Source of the DNA: an uncultured Eubacteriales bacterium
Lineage (GTDB): Bacteria > Bacillota > Clostridia > Oscillospirales > Acutalibacteraceae
Assembly: GCA_934444695.1 (NCBI GenBank)
Contig: CAKSDF010000026.1
Coordinates: 1-17,662 of the forward strand
Length of the DNA stretch: 17,662 nt
Direction: 5' to 3'
A program made the translations under genes and the position numbers. Under the pieces are notes generated by a model, which was not told the origin of the DNA, made no database searches, and worked only from the letters and a program-made list of their open reading frames with translations. Shown one piece after another: positions 1 through 6,667 of the stretch. How positions within the stretch are numbered: position 1 is the first letter of the stretch; every line of letters starts with the position of its first letter.

Positions 1-1176
1 AATTCCGGCAAACCGCTGACTACCAATCCGCCTTACGGCTATCTGAAAGACCCCAATGACAAACACCATTGGATCATAGACCCGGAGGCAGCCCCGGTAG
101 TACGGGAGATGTTTAAAATGTGCGTTGCCGGAAAAGGCCCTTCGCAGATCTCGAAAGAACTGATGCGCCGTGGCATTCCGACGCCCTCCGAACATATGCA
201 TACGCTTGGGATCAAGACACCGGCAAAGCAGTCGGAACAGCCCGGATTCTGGCAGCAACGCACCATAGCCGATCTGCTGATGAAGCCCGAATACTTGGGC
301 CATACGGTCAATTTCCGCACAAGAAGGAAGTCCTTCAAGTGCAAAAAGACCGTGTGGAACGATCCTTCCGAATGGTCGATCTTTGAGAATACCCACGAAC
401 CGATCATTGATCAGGAAACATTCGATATCGTCCAGCGTATTCGGGAAGGGCGCAGGAGGCTTACTCCGATCGGTGAGATGCCGATACTATCCGGAATGCT
501 GTTCTGCGCCGATTGCGGAGCCAAACTGTACCAAGTCAGAGCGAGGGGCTGGAAACACGAGCAGGAGTACTTCACCTGTGCATCCTACCGAAAAGGGCAA
601 GGGCTGTGTTCTCCCCACCAAATCCACAATGTCCAGGTGGAAGAGATCCTGCTTCGACAATTAAAGAGCATTACGGCTTACGCACGTTCCCATGAAACGG
701 AATTTGTAGAACTGGTCACGAAGCAGAACGAAAAGAAGCTCAATCGCCTAATGCGTAGCAGCAACAAAGAGCTTGTTCAGGCGAAAGAGCGCATCAAGAA
801 GCTGGATAGTATCATGCAGCGGCTCTACGAGGATAACATCGACGGAAAAATATCCGATGACCGTTTTTCCCGAATGTCTGCAACCTACGAAACCGAGCAA
901 AAGCAATTGGAAACAAGAGCCTCCGAATTGGAGGCTGCCATTGCGGAGGCTCGGGAGCAACGCCTGAATGTTGATTCCTTCCTGGGAATGGTGCGCCGGT
1001 ACACGGACATTACTGAACTCACAGCAGAGATTATCCGTTCTTTCGTGGAGAAGATCGAGGTGAAGAAACCGGAGAAAGTCCCCGGCACACGGACAAAAAA
1101 GCAGACCTTGATCATCTGGTGGAACTTCATCGGCGTGGTCGATATCCCGCAACAAGAGCAAAAAGAAACGGCATAG
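1..1176 (+). CDS. Large serine recombinase, C-terminal part (5' end outside window)
   Basis: The frame is open from base 1, so this is the last 391 codons of a longer gene. The N-terminal serine resolvase domain with the catalytic Ser lies outside the window. What remains is the Recombinase domain (about codons 1-140, including a PPYGY-type motif near the start), then a zinc ribbon whose paired cysteines begin at 505-516 (FCADCG) with partner cysteines near 570-605. A long charged coiled coil follows (about 660-1010), and the C-terminus ends in a segment rich in IEVKKP and IIWWNF, resembling the DUF4368 tail of TnpX/Tn4451-like recombinases. Such enzymes excise and integrate mobile elements through short att sites and usually sit at one end of the element. 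The element is therefore probably to the left, with its boundary near the gene's 3' end. The family call is firm; the element type is unknown. Confidence 0.93.
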   Translation, partial: NSGKPLTTNPPYGYLKDPNDKHHWIIDPEAAPVVREMFKMCVAGKGPSQISKELMRRGIPTPSEHMHTLGIKTPAKQSEQPGFWQQRTIADLLMKPEYLGHTVNFRTRRKSFKCKKTVWNDPSEWSIFENTHEPIIDQETFDIVQRIREGRRRLTPIGEMPILSGMLFCADCGAKLYQVRARGWKHEQEYFTCASYRKGQGLCSPHQIHNVQVEEILLRQLKSITAYARSHETEFVELVTKQNEKKLNRLMRSSNKELVQAKERIKKLDSIMQRLYEDNIDGKISDDRFSRMSATYETEQKQLETRASELEAAIAEAREQRLNVDSFLGMVRRYTDITELTAEIIRSFVEKIEVKKPEKVPGTRTKKQTLIIWWNFIGVVDIPQQEQKETA

Positions 1177-1210
1177 CCTACATGATCGTAAGCTATGCCG
1201 TATCCTTTTT
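1168..1210 (+). terminator. Bidirectional intrinsic terminator after the recombinase
   Basis: A perfect 10-bp inverted repeat, ACGGCATAGC (1168-1177) and GCTATGCCGT (1192-1201), encloses a 14-nt loop. On the plus strand it is followed by ATCCTTTTT. On the minus strand the same stem is followed by TTCTTTTT, so it could also stop transcription of the S-component gene from the other side. It overlaps the recombinase stop codon at 1174-1176. Confidence 0.75.
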
Positions 1211-1268
1211 GAGTATCCTTCGTCCTTAAGTGAATGCGGACTTCGGGATGCCGTCTTTTGCTTATCGG

Positions 1269-1823
1269 TTATCCTTTTGCCTGCTGTTTTTTTGAGAAGG
1301 GCTTTCCGACGTATTTATAATAAAGCTTTCTTACACCACATTTCCAGCAAAGTATCGTTCCGAAAATTGCACCGACCGCCGCCTGCAGAATTTGATAGGG
1401 TAGCTTTAAAAGGGCGTATTCGGGCGTGCTGTAAATAAAGGCTCGGCCGAGTGAATATCCCACAACCATTATAACTGCACCGATAGCCACACCGACAATC
1501 GACGCGGCCACAGGGTGCTTTTTCATAACGTAATGGGAAAATACCGAAATGACCACCGCCTGAAGTCCGTGGGTAATAAGAGAGACAAACATGGGCGCAG
1601 GATAGAAAAACAGATCGCCGAAAAAGGCACCCACGCCGCCCACCATAAATGCCGCCACGGGATCGAGAATTATGGCTGCAAGGCAGATGACGATGTCGTT
1701 GAGATAAAGATGTCCCCCGGGAACGGGCAGGCCGAAGGAGCTAAGGGCAATGTTAAGGGCCATAAAAAGCGCCGTCGTGCAAATCCACACGGTTTTGTTT
1801 TTTATATCGTTTTGCTGTTTCAT
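1269..1823 (-). CDS. ECF transporter S component, possibly for vitamin B6
   Basis: This 184-residue protein is almost wholly hydrophobic, with about six membrane segments, a basic C-terminus and no signal peptide, which fits the size and topology of the substrate-binding S subunit of energy-coupling-factor importers. Seen in the sequence are a short polar N-terminus, a GGHLYLNDI segment, the GGVGAFFGD turn and a conserved-looking ITHGLQA helix, which resemble the HmpT/PdxU/ThiW-like S components. S subunits bind a vitamin or precursor and use a shared EcfA/A'/T module encoded elsewhere; none is present here. The start at 1823 has a strong AAGGGGG ribosome site 7 nt upstream. Its neighbour is a divergent MocR regulator, and MocR-type PdxR proteins control B6 synthesis and uptake, so pyridoxine or pyridoxal is the best substrate guess. 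The substrate is inference; the S-component call is firmer. Confidence 0.82.
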   Translation of the reverse strand: MKQQNDIKNKTVWICTTALFMALNIALSSFGLPVPGGHLYLNDIVICLAAIILDPVAAFMVGGVGAFFGDLFFYPAPMFVSLITHGLQAVVISVFSHYVMKKHPVAASIVGVAIGAVIMVVGYSLGRAFIYSTPEYALLKLPYQILQAAVGAIFGTILCWKCGVRKLYYKYVGKPFSKKQQAKG

Positions 1824-1835
1824 TGGTTTTCCCCC

Positions 1836-1864
1836 TTGAAGTTTTTATGTGGGTATTATATAAT
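1836..1864 (+). promoter_or_regulatory. Sigma-A promoter of the MocR regulator gene
   Basis: TTGAAG (1836-1841) and TATAAT (1859-1864) are separated by exactly 17 bp, giving a predicted start near 1871 and a leader of about 43 nt before the ATG at 1914. The -10 lies inside a 14-bp perfect palindrome, GTATTATATAATAC (1853-1866). Confidence 0.7.
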
Positions 1865-1883
1865 ACTTTTGCATATATAAAAT
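1855..1883 (-). promoter_or_regulatory. Promoter of the ECF S-component gene, weak -35
   Basis: On the minus strand the palindrome at 1853-1866 also reads TATAAT (1860 to 1855), placing a start near 1848, about 25 nt upstream of the start codon. Seventeen bases upstream the sequence is ATTTTA (1883 to 1878), a poor -35. A weak -35 next to a likely regulator site is typical of activated promoters. Confidence 0.5.
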
Positions 1884-1914
1884 AGGCAGAAACGGAGAAA
1901 ATAATATAGGCAGA
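1882..1914. promoter_or_regulatory. Candidate MocR operator: direct repeat of ATAGGCAGA
   Basis: Nine bases, ATAGGCAGA, occur identically at 1882-1890 and 1906-1914, 24 bp apart, in the 90-bp gap between the regulator and the S component. MocR proteins typically bind direct repeats spaced by whole helical turns. The repeats lie downstream of the regulator's own promoter (fitting autorepression) and upstream of, or overlapping, the weak -35 of the S-component promoter (fitting activation). Confidence 0.55.
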
Positions 1915-3071
1915 TGAAATATATCATTGATAAAACCAAGCGCCCGATTTATTTGCAGCTTTATAAACAGATAAGAGACGACATTATTAAAGGCTTCTAT
2001 CCCTTCGGCGGAAGGCTGCCATCCGAGCGCATTCTTGCCGAGGAAACAGGTGTCAGCGTCATAACGGCCGAGCGCGCCTACCAGCTGCTTTGCGACGAGG
2101 GATATGCGGTTTCTCGCCGGCGGAGCGGGTATTTTGCCATTTTCAAAAAAAGCGACGGTTTTGTGCGTTCGAACGATGTTCCGATCGACCGTACCTCATC
2201 TCCTGCTTTCGATAAAATTGCTCCTTCCGTCGACCGAGCTTCTTTTCTTGCCGACAAAATTGTCCCTCCTGCCTATCCGACTTTTTCGGTGTCCATATTA
2301 AGCAAGACCATGCGGCGGGTGCTTTCCGATTATTACGATGTTATCCTGGAAAAATCGCCAAACACAGGCTGCGCCGTTCTTAAAGAGGCCATTAAAAGCT
2401 ATCTGGCCAGAAACCGCGGCATAAATGTGGATGCGGATCAAATCGTTATCGGATCGGGCGCCGAGTATCTTTACGGGCTTATGGTAATGCTGCTGGGGAA
2501 GAACAGAATTTACGGAATAGAAAACCCCTCTTACGATGTCATCGAAAAAATATATAAAACGGCCGGAGCGAGATATGAGCTTTTGCCCCTTAAAGAGGAC
2601 GGAATCGACACGGCTGCCCTTTTTAAATCCCGCGCAAGTGTTCTGCACACCACCCCCTATCAAAGCTTTCCAAGCGGAGTTACCGCCTCGGCCTCAAAGC
2701 GCCACCAATACATTGCCTGGTCGAACGAAAGCGACCGATTTATCATCGAATCGGATTACGGCTCGGAATTTGCCGTTTCTTCCGCGCCAATGGAAAGCCT
2801 TTTTGCCCTTGCAAGCCGCGATAATGTTATTTATACCAACACCTTTTCAAAAACCATTTCTTCATCCCTCAGGGTGGGCTATATGGTGCTGCCCAAAAGG
2901 CTTGCGGCGCAGTTTGAAGAAAAGTTGGGCTTTTATTCCTGCACCGTGCCAACCTTTGAACAGTATGTTTTAACCGAGCTTTTAAACGGCGGCGATTTTG
3001 AACGGCACATCAATCGGGTGAGACGCAGTATGCGAAAAAAACTTGCCGAAAAGACCGACCGTGAGGAGTAA
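1914..3071 (+). CDS. MocR/PdxR-type GntR regulator with aminotransferase-like domain, C-terminally short
   Basis: Residues 1-75 are a winged helix of the GntR family (PIYLQLYKQIRDDI, RLPSER, TAERAYQLL). Residues about 120-385 are a fold-type I aminotransferase-like effector domain, with a NPSYDV segment (204-209), a DYGSEF motif (281-286) and the PLP-binding lysine in NTFSKT (Lys313). MocR proteins bind PLP and an amine or vitamin ligand and switch a divergent gene. Family members are usually about 450-500 residues; this one ends at 385, soon after the RHINRVRRSMRKK helix, so the small C-terminal subdomain of the aminotransferase fold is missing. I saw no continuation in the other frames. The linker holds a near-duplicate (VDR/IDR, then DKI.P at 91-104 and 106-118). 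The ribosome site is modest, AGG just before the ATG. PdxR is the likeliest subtype, given the S-component neighbour. Confidence 0.88.
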   Translation: MKYIIDKTKRPIYLQLYKQIRDDIIKGFYPFGGRLPSERILAEETGVSVITAERAYQLLCDEGYAVSRRRSGYFAIFKKSDGFVRSNDVPIDRTSSPAFDKIAPSVDRASFLADKIVPPAYPTFSVSILSKTMRRVLSDYYDVILEKSPNTGCAVLKEAIKSYLARNRGINVDADQIVIGSGAEYLYGLMVMLLGKNRIYGIENPSYDVIEKIYKTAGARYELLPLKEDGIDTAALFKSRASVLHTTPYQSFPSGVTASASKRHQYIAWSNESDRFIIESDYGSEFAVSSAPMESLFALASRDNVIYTNTFSKTISSSLRVGYMVLPKRLAAQFEEKLGFYSCTVPTFEQYVLTELLNGGDFERHINRVRRSMRKKLAEKTDREE

Positions 3072-3117
3072 ACACTTCAGATTTATCCGTTTCCCTAATA
3101 CCGTGCATATAAATACG

Positions 3118-3179
3118 AAAAAATCCCCACCCTTTAAAGCAAAGCTTTGCCGCAAGGAGTGGGGATTTGGTTTTTGTTT
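3118..3179. terminator. Bidirectional terminator between the MocR gene and the M20 operon
   Basis: A 10-bp perfect stem, AAATCCCCAC (3121-3130) with GTGGGGATTT (3159-3168), encloses an inner palindrome GCAAAGCTTTGC (3139-3150). The plus strand then reads GGTTTTTGTTT; the minus strand after the stem begins with a T run. It serves the two convergent genes that end at 3071 and 3224. Confidence 0.85.
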
Positions 3180-3223
3180 AAGCATCTGCTGCTTAAGATT
3201 TTATCGGGAATCGACCGCTTTGG

Positions 3224-4663
3224 TTACTTTTCCGCGCGGATAAGATTTTCATAAAATCTCACTGCACCGGGCAGGCAGTCATATTCGATGTTTTCGTTGA
3301 GGCCGTGCATTCCCTTCATCTGCTCGGGCTTGTAAATTACCGGGGCAAAACGGATGCAGTTTTTGCAAATCGGCTGATAAAACTGGGCGTCGGTGGCGCC
3401 GGTCATAACATATGGGCTTGTTGCAAGACCGGGGAATGTTTCGTTTATGATCTGCTCGATCTTTTTGTATCCGCTTCCGTTTATGTCCACCGGCTCGGTG
3501 TAATCGTTGGAGTGCAAAACCTCCATTTCAAGACCGTGCTTTTGTGCCGCTTTTTTAATTATCTCAAGACTTTCCTTTTCTCCCTGATGGGGGATGAAGC
3601 GCATATTGGCGCAAAGGGAAGCCTCCTGAGGAATGACATTGCAGGCATCGGAGCCTGACTGCATTGTAAAGGCAATGGTGGTTTTAAGCATAGCCCCCGC
3701 CTGGGCGCTGACCGCCGGAAGCACTGCCTTTAAAATAGGCCTGAAAAGCCATATGTTGCCGAAAAGCAGCTTTAAACCGAAAGGGGCAAAGGGAGCGAGG
3801 GCCTTAAACATAGCCGCAACCTGCGGGGGTATCTTTTTCTTAAACGGACTGTGTTTTTCGGTCTCGGCAACAAAGGCCGAAAGACGGGCTATGGGAGTGT
3901 TCTTGGGCGGTGCGCTGGCGTGGCCGCCGTTGCTTTTTGCCGTAAAACGCACATCAGCCTTGCCCTTTTCAAAAATGCCGACCATTGCGAAATTTCCCTC
4001 TATGCCGCCGATGGGCCGATTGATAATTCCGCCGCCCTCGTCGCAAAGAAGATACAGCTCCACTCCGCGCCGTTTAAGCTCGTTGACGATTTTTGGCGCT
4101 CCGTCTCCCGCCCATTCCTCGGTGCAGGAGGAGGCAAGATAGACATCCTGAGGCGGGACAAATCCCTCTTTAAGCAGCCGTTCGGCCGCCTCGAAAAAGG
4201 CCATAACCGAGCACTTTGTGTCTGATGCGCCACGTCCCCATACCTTTCCTTCGGCGATTTCTCCCGAGAAGGGCGGGTATTTCCACTGACCCTCGGCCGG
4301 AACGACATCCTGATGGCTCATAAGAAGAATGGGCTTTTCGCTGCTCTTTCCCTTCCAGTAATAGAGTAGGTTTCCGTCGATGTCGGTGCGCTCGAGCTTT
4401 TGATGCACCGTGGGAAACAGCCTTTCGAGCACGGTGTGGAATTGTTCAAATTTTTCTATTTCCGAAACACCCGCGTGAGAGGTGGTGTCGCATTTTATCA
4501 TTTCCGACAGCTTTTTTGCAAGCTCCAAAGCCTCATTTTCATCTTCACTTGGCGTGTAATCGGATTTTTTGGACGGCATAAAAAGGGTGTGCACCACCGC
4601 CGCAAGCAGCAATAATATGAGCAACCCCACAATTGCCGCTAAAATTAACAAAACGGTTTTCAT
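3224..4663 (-). CDS. Membrane-anchored M20-family metallopeptidase (carboxypeptidase S/PM20D1-like)
   Basis: This 479-residue dizinc hydrolase has an N-terminal membrane anchor (about residues 4-28, very Leu-rich) with no lipobox or clear cleavage site. The metal-binding set of the M20 family is visible: SHQDVV (His117, Asp119), GRGASDTK (bridging Asp148), TEEW (catalytic Glu182 and Glu183), CDEGG (Asp208) and a C-terminal GMHGLNE (His453). The length and the late His fit the carboxypeptidase S/PM20D1 branch, which removes or exchanges amino acids on N-acyl or dipeptide substrates. It probably sits on the outer face of the membrane. Its ATG overlaps the TGA of the upstream membrane-protein gene (ATGA), with GGAGGT as ribosome site, so it is translationally coupled to that gene as the last cistron of a three-gene operon. 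The substrate is unknown. Confidence 0.92.
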   Translation of the reverse strand: MKTVLLILAAIVGLLILLLLAAVVHTLFMPSKKSDYTPSEDENEALELAKKLSEMIKCDTTSHAGVSEIEKFEQFHTVLERLFPTVHQKLERTDIDGNLLYYWKGKSSEKPILLMSHQDVVPAEGQWKYPPFSGEIAEGKVWGRGASDTKCSVMAFFEAAERLLKEGFVPPQDVYLASSCTEEWAGDGAPKIVNELKRRGVELYLLCDEGGGIINRPIGGIEGNFAMVGIFEKGKADVRFTAKSNGGHASAPPKNTPIARLSAFVAETEKHSPFKKKIPPQVAAMFKALAPFAPFGLKLLFGNIWLFRPILKAVLPAVSAQAGAMLKTTIAFTMQSGSDACNVIPQEASLCANMRFIPHQGEKESLEIIKKAAQKHGLEMEVLHSNDYTEPVDINGSGYKKIEQIINETFPGLATSPYVMTGATDAQFYQPICKNCIRFAPVIYKPEQMKGMHGLNENIEYDCLPGAVRFYENLIRAEK

Positions 4664-5433
4664 TTATCCGACACCTCCGATTGCTCGGTACTTTGACGGT
4701 CGTCGGCGGTTCCCTGTCCGTCTGCGGTTTTCTGCTCGTCAGCGGCTGCACCGTGCTTTCCGTCCCGCTTATAGAAATAATAGGCGATGCCGATGGCGAT
4801 TGCACCCGACGGAATTATCATAAAGCTGGTCGAGCTGACAAGGGCGGGCACAAACACAAATAAAAGACTCATAACCACAAGGGGCACAAGAGCGATCTTC
4901 ATATTTTTACGATAATATTTATATGCCATTGCGCCGAAAAGGGCGGGAACAACATTGTCGAAAGCGGGCTGCAAAGAAGGATCCTGAAGCAGCGGGCGAA
5001 GGGGAGTCAGCGCCGCCACGCCGACAGCCAGCACCACAATGGTGGTTAAGGATGAGGTGGCAATCGATAGGGTAGAGATTATCTCATTTTCCCGTGTTCC
5101 CGATTTTGCGCCCACCATATCCCTGGCGTTTACGGCGCAGGGAATCTTCATATTGATAAGGTTGCCGGTTATAAAGGCAAGATATCCGCCGCCCGATCCG
5201 AGCATGGGCGTATAGATAAGAAATTCCGCCACGCTGCTTATCATCCATATTAGACCTACCGAGAAAAATCCCTTTCCCGCAGCCGCAAGATCAGGATATG
5301 CCCCGAGGTACTTTCCGATTAAAAAGGGCGCGCCCACAAGCATAACAAGCACGATAATGCTGGTTATTCTTCCGATGCGATGGGTTGTTTTAGAATATCT
5401 TTCCCAGTTGAGATTTTGTTGCTGCTGTTCCAT
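4660..5433 (-). CDS. Polytopic membrane protein, transporter-like, partner of the DUF5058 protein
   Basis: I do not recognise a characterised family. The 257-residue protein has about five or six hydrophobic segments (near residues 23-45, 56-80, 118-142, 183-203 and 207-222), including a Gly-rich GSGGGYLAFITGN loop that could form a pore or binding site. The N-terminus is polar and Gln-rich (MEQQQQ), and the C-terminal tail of about 35 residues is hydrophilic and low in complexity, with repeated TAD/GQ/ADD elements, probably cytosolic. The start is supported by AGGAGGGG 6 nt upstream. It follows the DUF5058-like gene by 11 bp and overlaps the M20 peptidase gene by 4 bp, so the two membrane proteins probably form one complex, perhaps a two-subunit transporter whose substrate is processed by the peptidase. 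The transport role is inference. Confidence 0.75.
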   Translation of the reverse strand: MEQQQQNLNWERYSKTTHRIGRITSIIVLVMLVGAPFLIGKYLGAYPDLAAAGKGFFSVGLIWMISSVAEFLIYTPMLGSGGGYLAFITGNLINMKIPCAVNARDMVGAKSGTRENEIISTLSIATSSLTTIVVLAVGVAALTPLRPLLQDPSLQPAFDNVVPALFGAMAYKYYRKNMKIALVPLVVMSLLFVFVPALVSSTSFMIIPSGAIAIGIAYYFYKRDGKHGAAADEQKTADGQGTADDRQSTEQSEVSDK

Positions 5434-5444
5434 ATCTGCCCCTC

Positions 5445-6194
5445 CTATATCAGATTAATGACAACGGCAGAAGCCATGCCAAGCAGCATACTGACCGCTA
5501 TCGAGAAGTTTTCGACGAAGGCGAATTTAGGCTTTTTGGAAAGCCATATAAACAGCGCCATGGTAAGTCCCGACACCGCCACAACCACAAGGGGCGTCCA
5601 ATCGCCGCCGAAGGTGAGAAGCCCGTTTGAGGAAGCGAAAATTCCGATGTAGCTTCCGATGTATGCGCTGACAAGGCCGATGAACATAGCCGTCATCGCC
5701 ATATCGCCAAAGCCCAGTGCCGCACTCTTTCCGCCGCTTTTCGTGAGCCTTTCGGTGTATTTTTTGTTAAAGAAAACCGAGAGTATCATACCCCACATAA
5801 TGCATATGCTCATTAAAAGGGCAATGGTGGCAAATCCCGAGGCGGTCATCTGCTCGCCCGACAGCTTTTCCATTCCCACCTGTTCGGCGGCCGCCTGAGC
5901 AACCTGAGTTTCATAATGAAGGGCACCGATGACCGAAAGCCGCAGCCATGGCCAGGGAATACCGAGACTTCCCGATAAAGCGATAACGCCGAGCAGTATT
6001 CCGACGCTTGGCAGCACCGAGAAGGTGGCGCTTGAGACTATGACCCTCTTCATTTTGGCTGTGTCCATACCGATGGCCTTTCCGGCGCGGTAGGCTCTTA
6101 CCATAAATATGACGCAGAGCAGGGCCACGAATCCGATGATTATACCGCATATCAGATATACCGGTGCACTGCTCAGCTTTTCGAGAATGCTCAT
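5445..6194 (-). CDS. DUF5058-like membrane protein, putative transporter subunit
   Basis: This 249-residue protein has about six transmembrane segments. The SVLPSVGILLG helix and the IPWPWLRLSVIGA motif match what I recall of the DUF5058 family, whose function is not established. I chose the ATG at 6194: the AGGAG ribosome site lies 8 nt upstream, whereas the in-frame TTG at 6200 would leave only 2 nt. It is the first gene of the operon, followed after 11 bp by the second membrane protein and then by the M20 peptidase. The nearby GFGDMAMTAMFIG helix contains an acidic residue within the membrane, as many solute carriers do. A role in moving a peptide, acyl-amino acid or organic acid is inferred from the peptidase neighbour only. 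Confidence 0.78.
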   Translation of the reverse strand: MSILEKLSSAPVYLICGIIIGFVALLCVIFMVRAYRAGKAIGMDTAKMKRVIVSSATFSVLPSVGILLGVIALSGSLGIPWPWLRLSVIGALHYETQVAQAAAEQVGMEKLSGEQMTASGFATIALLMSICIMWGMILSVFFNKKYTERLTKSGGKSAALGFGDMAMTAMFIGLVSAYIGSYIGIFASSNGLLTFGGDWTPLVVVAVSGLTMALFIWLSKKPKFAFVENFSIAVSMLLGMASAVVINLI

Positions 6195-6320
6195 TGACAA
6201 AACTCCTCACTGATTAAATTTTCCGGGATTGTTAGCTGCAATAATGTGCGCCGAGCCGGGCATTTCCTTTGCCGATCCGCGCGAGAGCCTTGAATCGGGC
6301 ACACACATTAAGCTATATAT

Positions 6321-6349
6321 ATTATAAATGGTTTCATTTTGTTTGGCAA
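6321..6349 (-). promoter_or_regulatory. Sigma-A promoter of the DUF5058-M20 operon
   Basis: On the minus strand TTGCCA (6349 to 6344) and TATAAT (6326 to 6321) are 17 bp apart. The predicted start is near 6314, giving a leader of about 120 nt before the ATG at 6194. I saw no obvious riboswitch or strong hairpin in that leader. Confidence 0.7.
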
Positions 6350-6370
6350 TATCATTTTTTAATTTAATTA

Positions 6371-6505
6371 AATGGCCTTCTTGAAAACGGCGGCAGTGAT
6401 TTCCACGGTCAAAATAAACCTGCCATTTCTCTGGGCAGCGGAATGGGAGACCTTTCTGTCCCTTATGAGTTTGCAAAGAAACTCAAAAAGGCAAAAGAGG
6501 CGTAA
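6371..6505 (+). pseudogene. Relic of a PHP-domain phosphoesterase C-terminus
   Basis: A short open stretch that lacks a start codon and ribosome site, and is closed by a stop at 6365-6367 and by the TAA at 6503-6505, encodes a peptide with GGSDFHG, NKPAISLGSG and LSVPYEF, ending in a Lys-rich helix. This is the characteristic last 40-45 residues of PHP-domain phosphoesterases (TrpH/YciV-like), where the SDFHG segment carries the final metal ligands. The rest of the domain (over 200 residues) is absent from the window. Homology appears to begin abruptly near 6371-6383, just upstream of the promoter of the opposite-strand operon, which suggests that a rearrangement removed the 5' part. The remaining reading frame is intact, so the event may be fairly recent. 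Confidence 0.72.
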
Positions 6506-6534
6506 TGTATTGTCGCAGCATTAAAGAAAAGCAA

Positions 6535-6579
6535 TGCGGCCGGGCATCTGACGAAAATTAAGTGCCGCTGCCCGGCGCA
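6535..6579. repeat. GC-rich inverted repeat after the PHP relic
   Basis: GCCGGGCA (6539-6546) pairs with TGCCCGGC (6569-6576), and three more pairs (TGC with GCA) extend the stem around one bulged base. No T run follows on either strand, so it is not a canonical terminator. It may be part of the relic gene's original 3' end or a small dispersed palindrome. Confidence 0.5.
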
Positions 6580-6591
6580 GAAAAAGCAAAC

Positions 6592-6626
6592 AAAAAAACG
6601 ACGTCCCGAGGGACGCCGTTTTTTGT
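6592..6626. terminator. Terminator of the dockerin-protein gene, probably bidirectional
   Basis: AACGACGTCC (6597-6606) pairs with GGACGCCGTT (6611-6620) with one A-C mismatch and a CGAG loop. On the minus strand the stem is followed by seven T's, ending the dockerin gene, whose stop is about 45 bp upstream. On the plus strand it is followed by TTTTGTT, so it also faces the PHP relic. Confidence 0.82.
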
Positions 6627-6667
6627 TATTGTTTATTTTCCGAAGAATTTAAATCGTTAGGATTTAA

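Noticed and set aside
6195..6200. TTG at 6200 as the start of the DUF5058-like protein
   Set aside because: Only 2 nt separate it from the AGGAG ribosome site; the ATG at 6194 has an 8-nt spacing.
6195..6320. A riboswitch in the 120-nt leader of the DUF5058 operon
   Set aside because: I found only short 4-bp stems and no motif of a known class; there is no terminator-antiterminator pair.
6207..6476. An 89-codon minus-strand frame upstream of the DUF5058-like gene
   Set aside because: It covers the operon promoter and leader and the antisense of the PHP relic; composition is not protein-like and no ribosome site precedes it.
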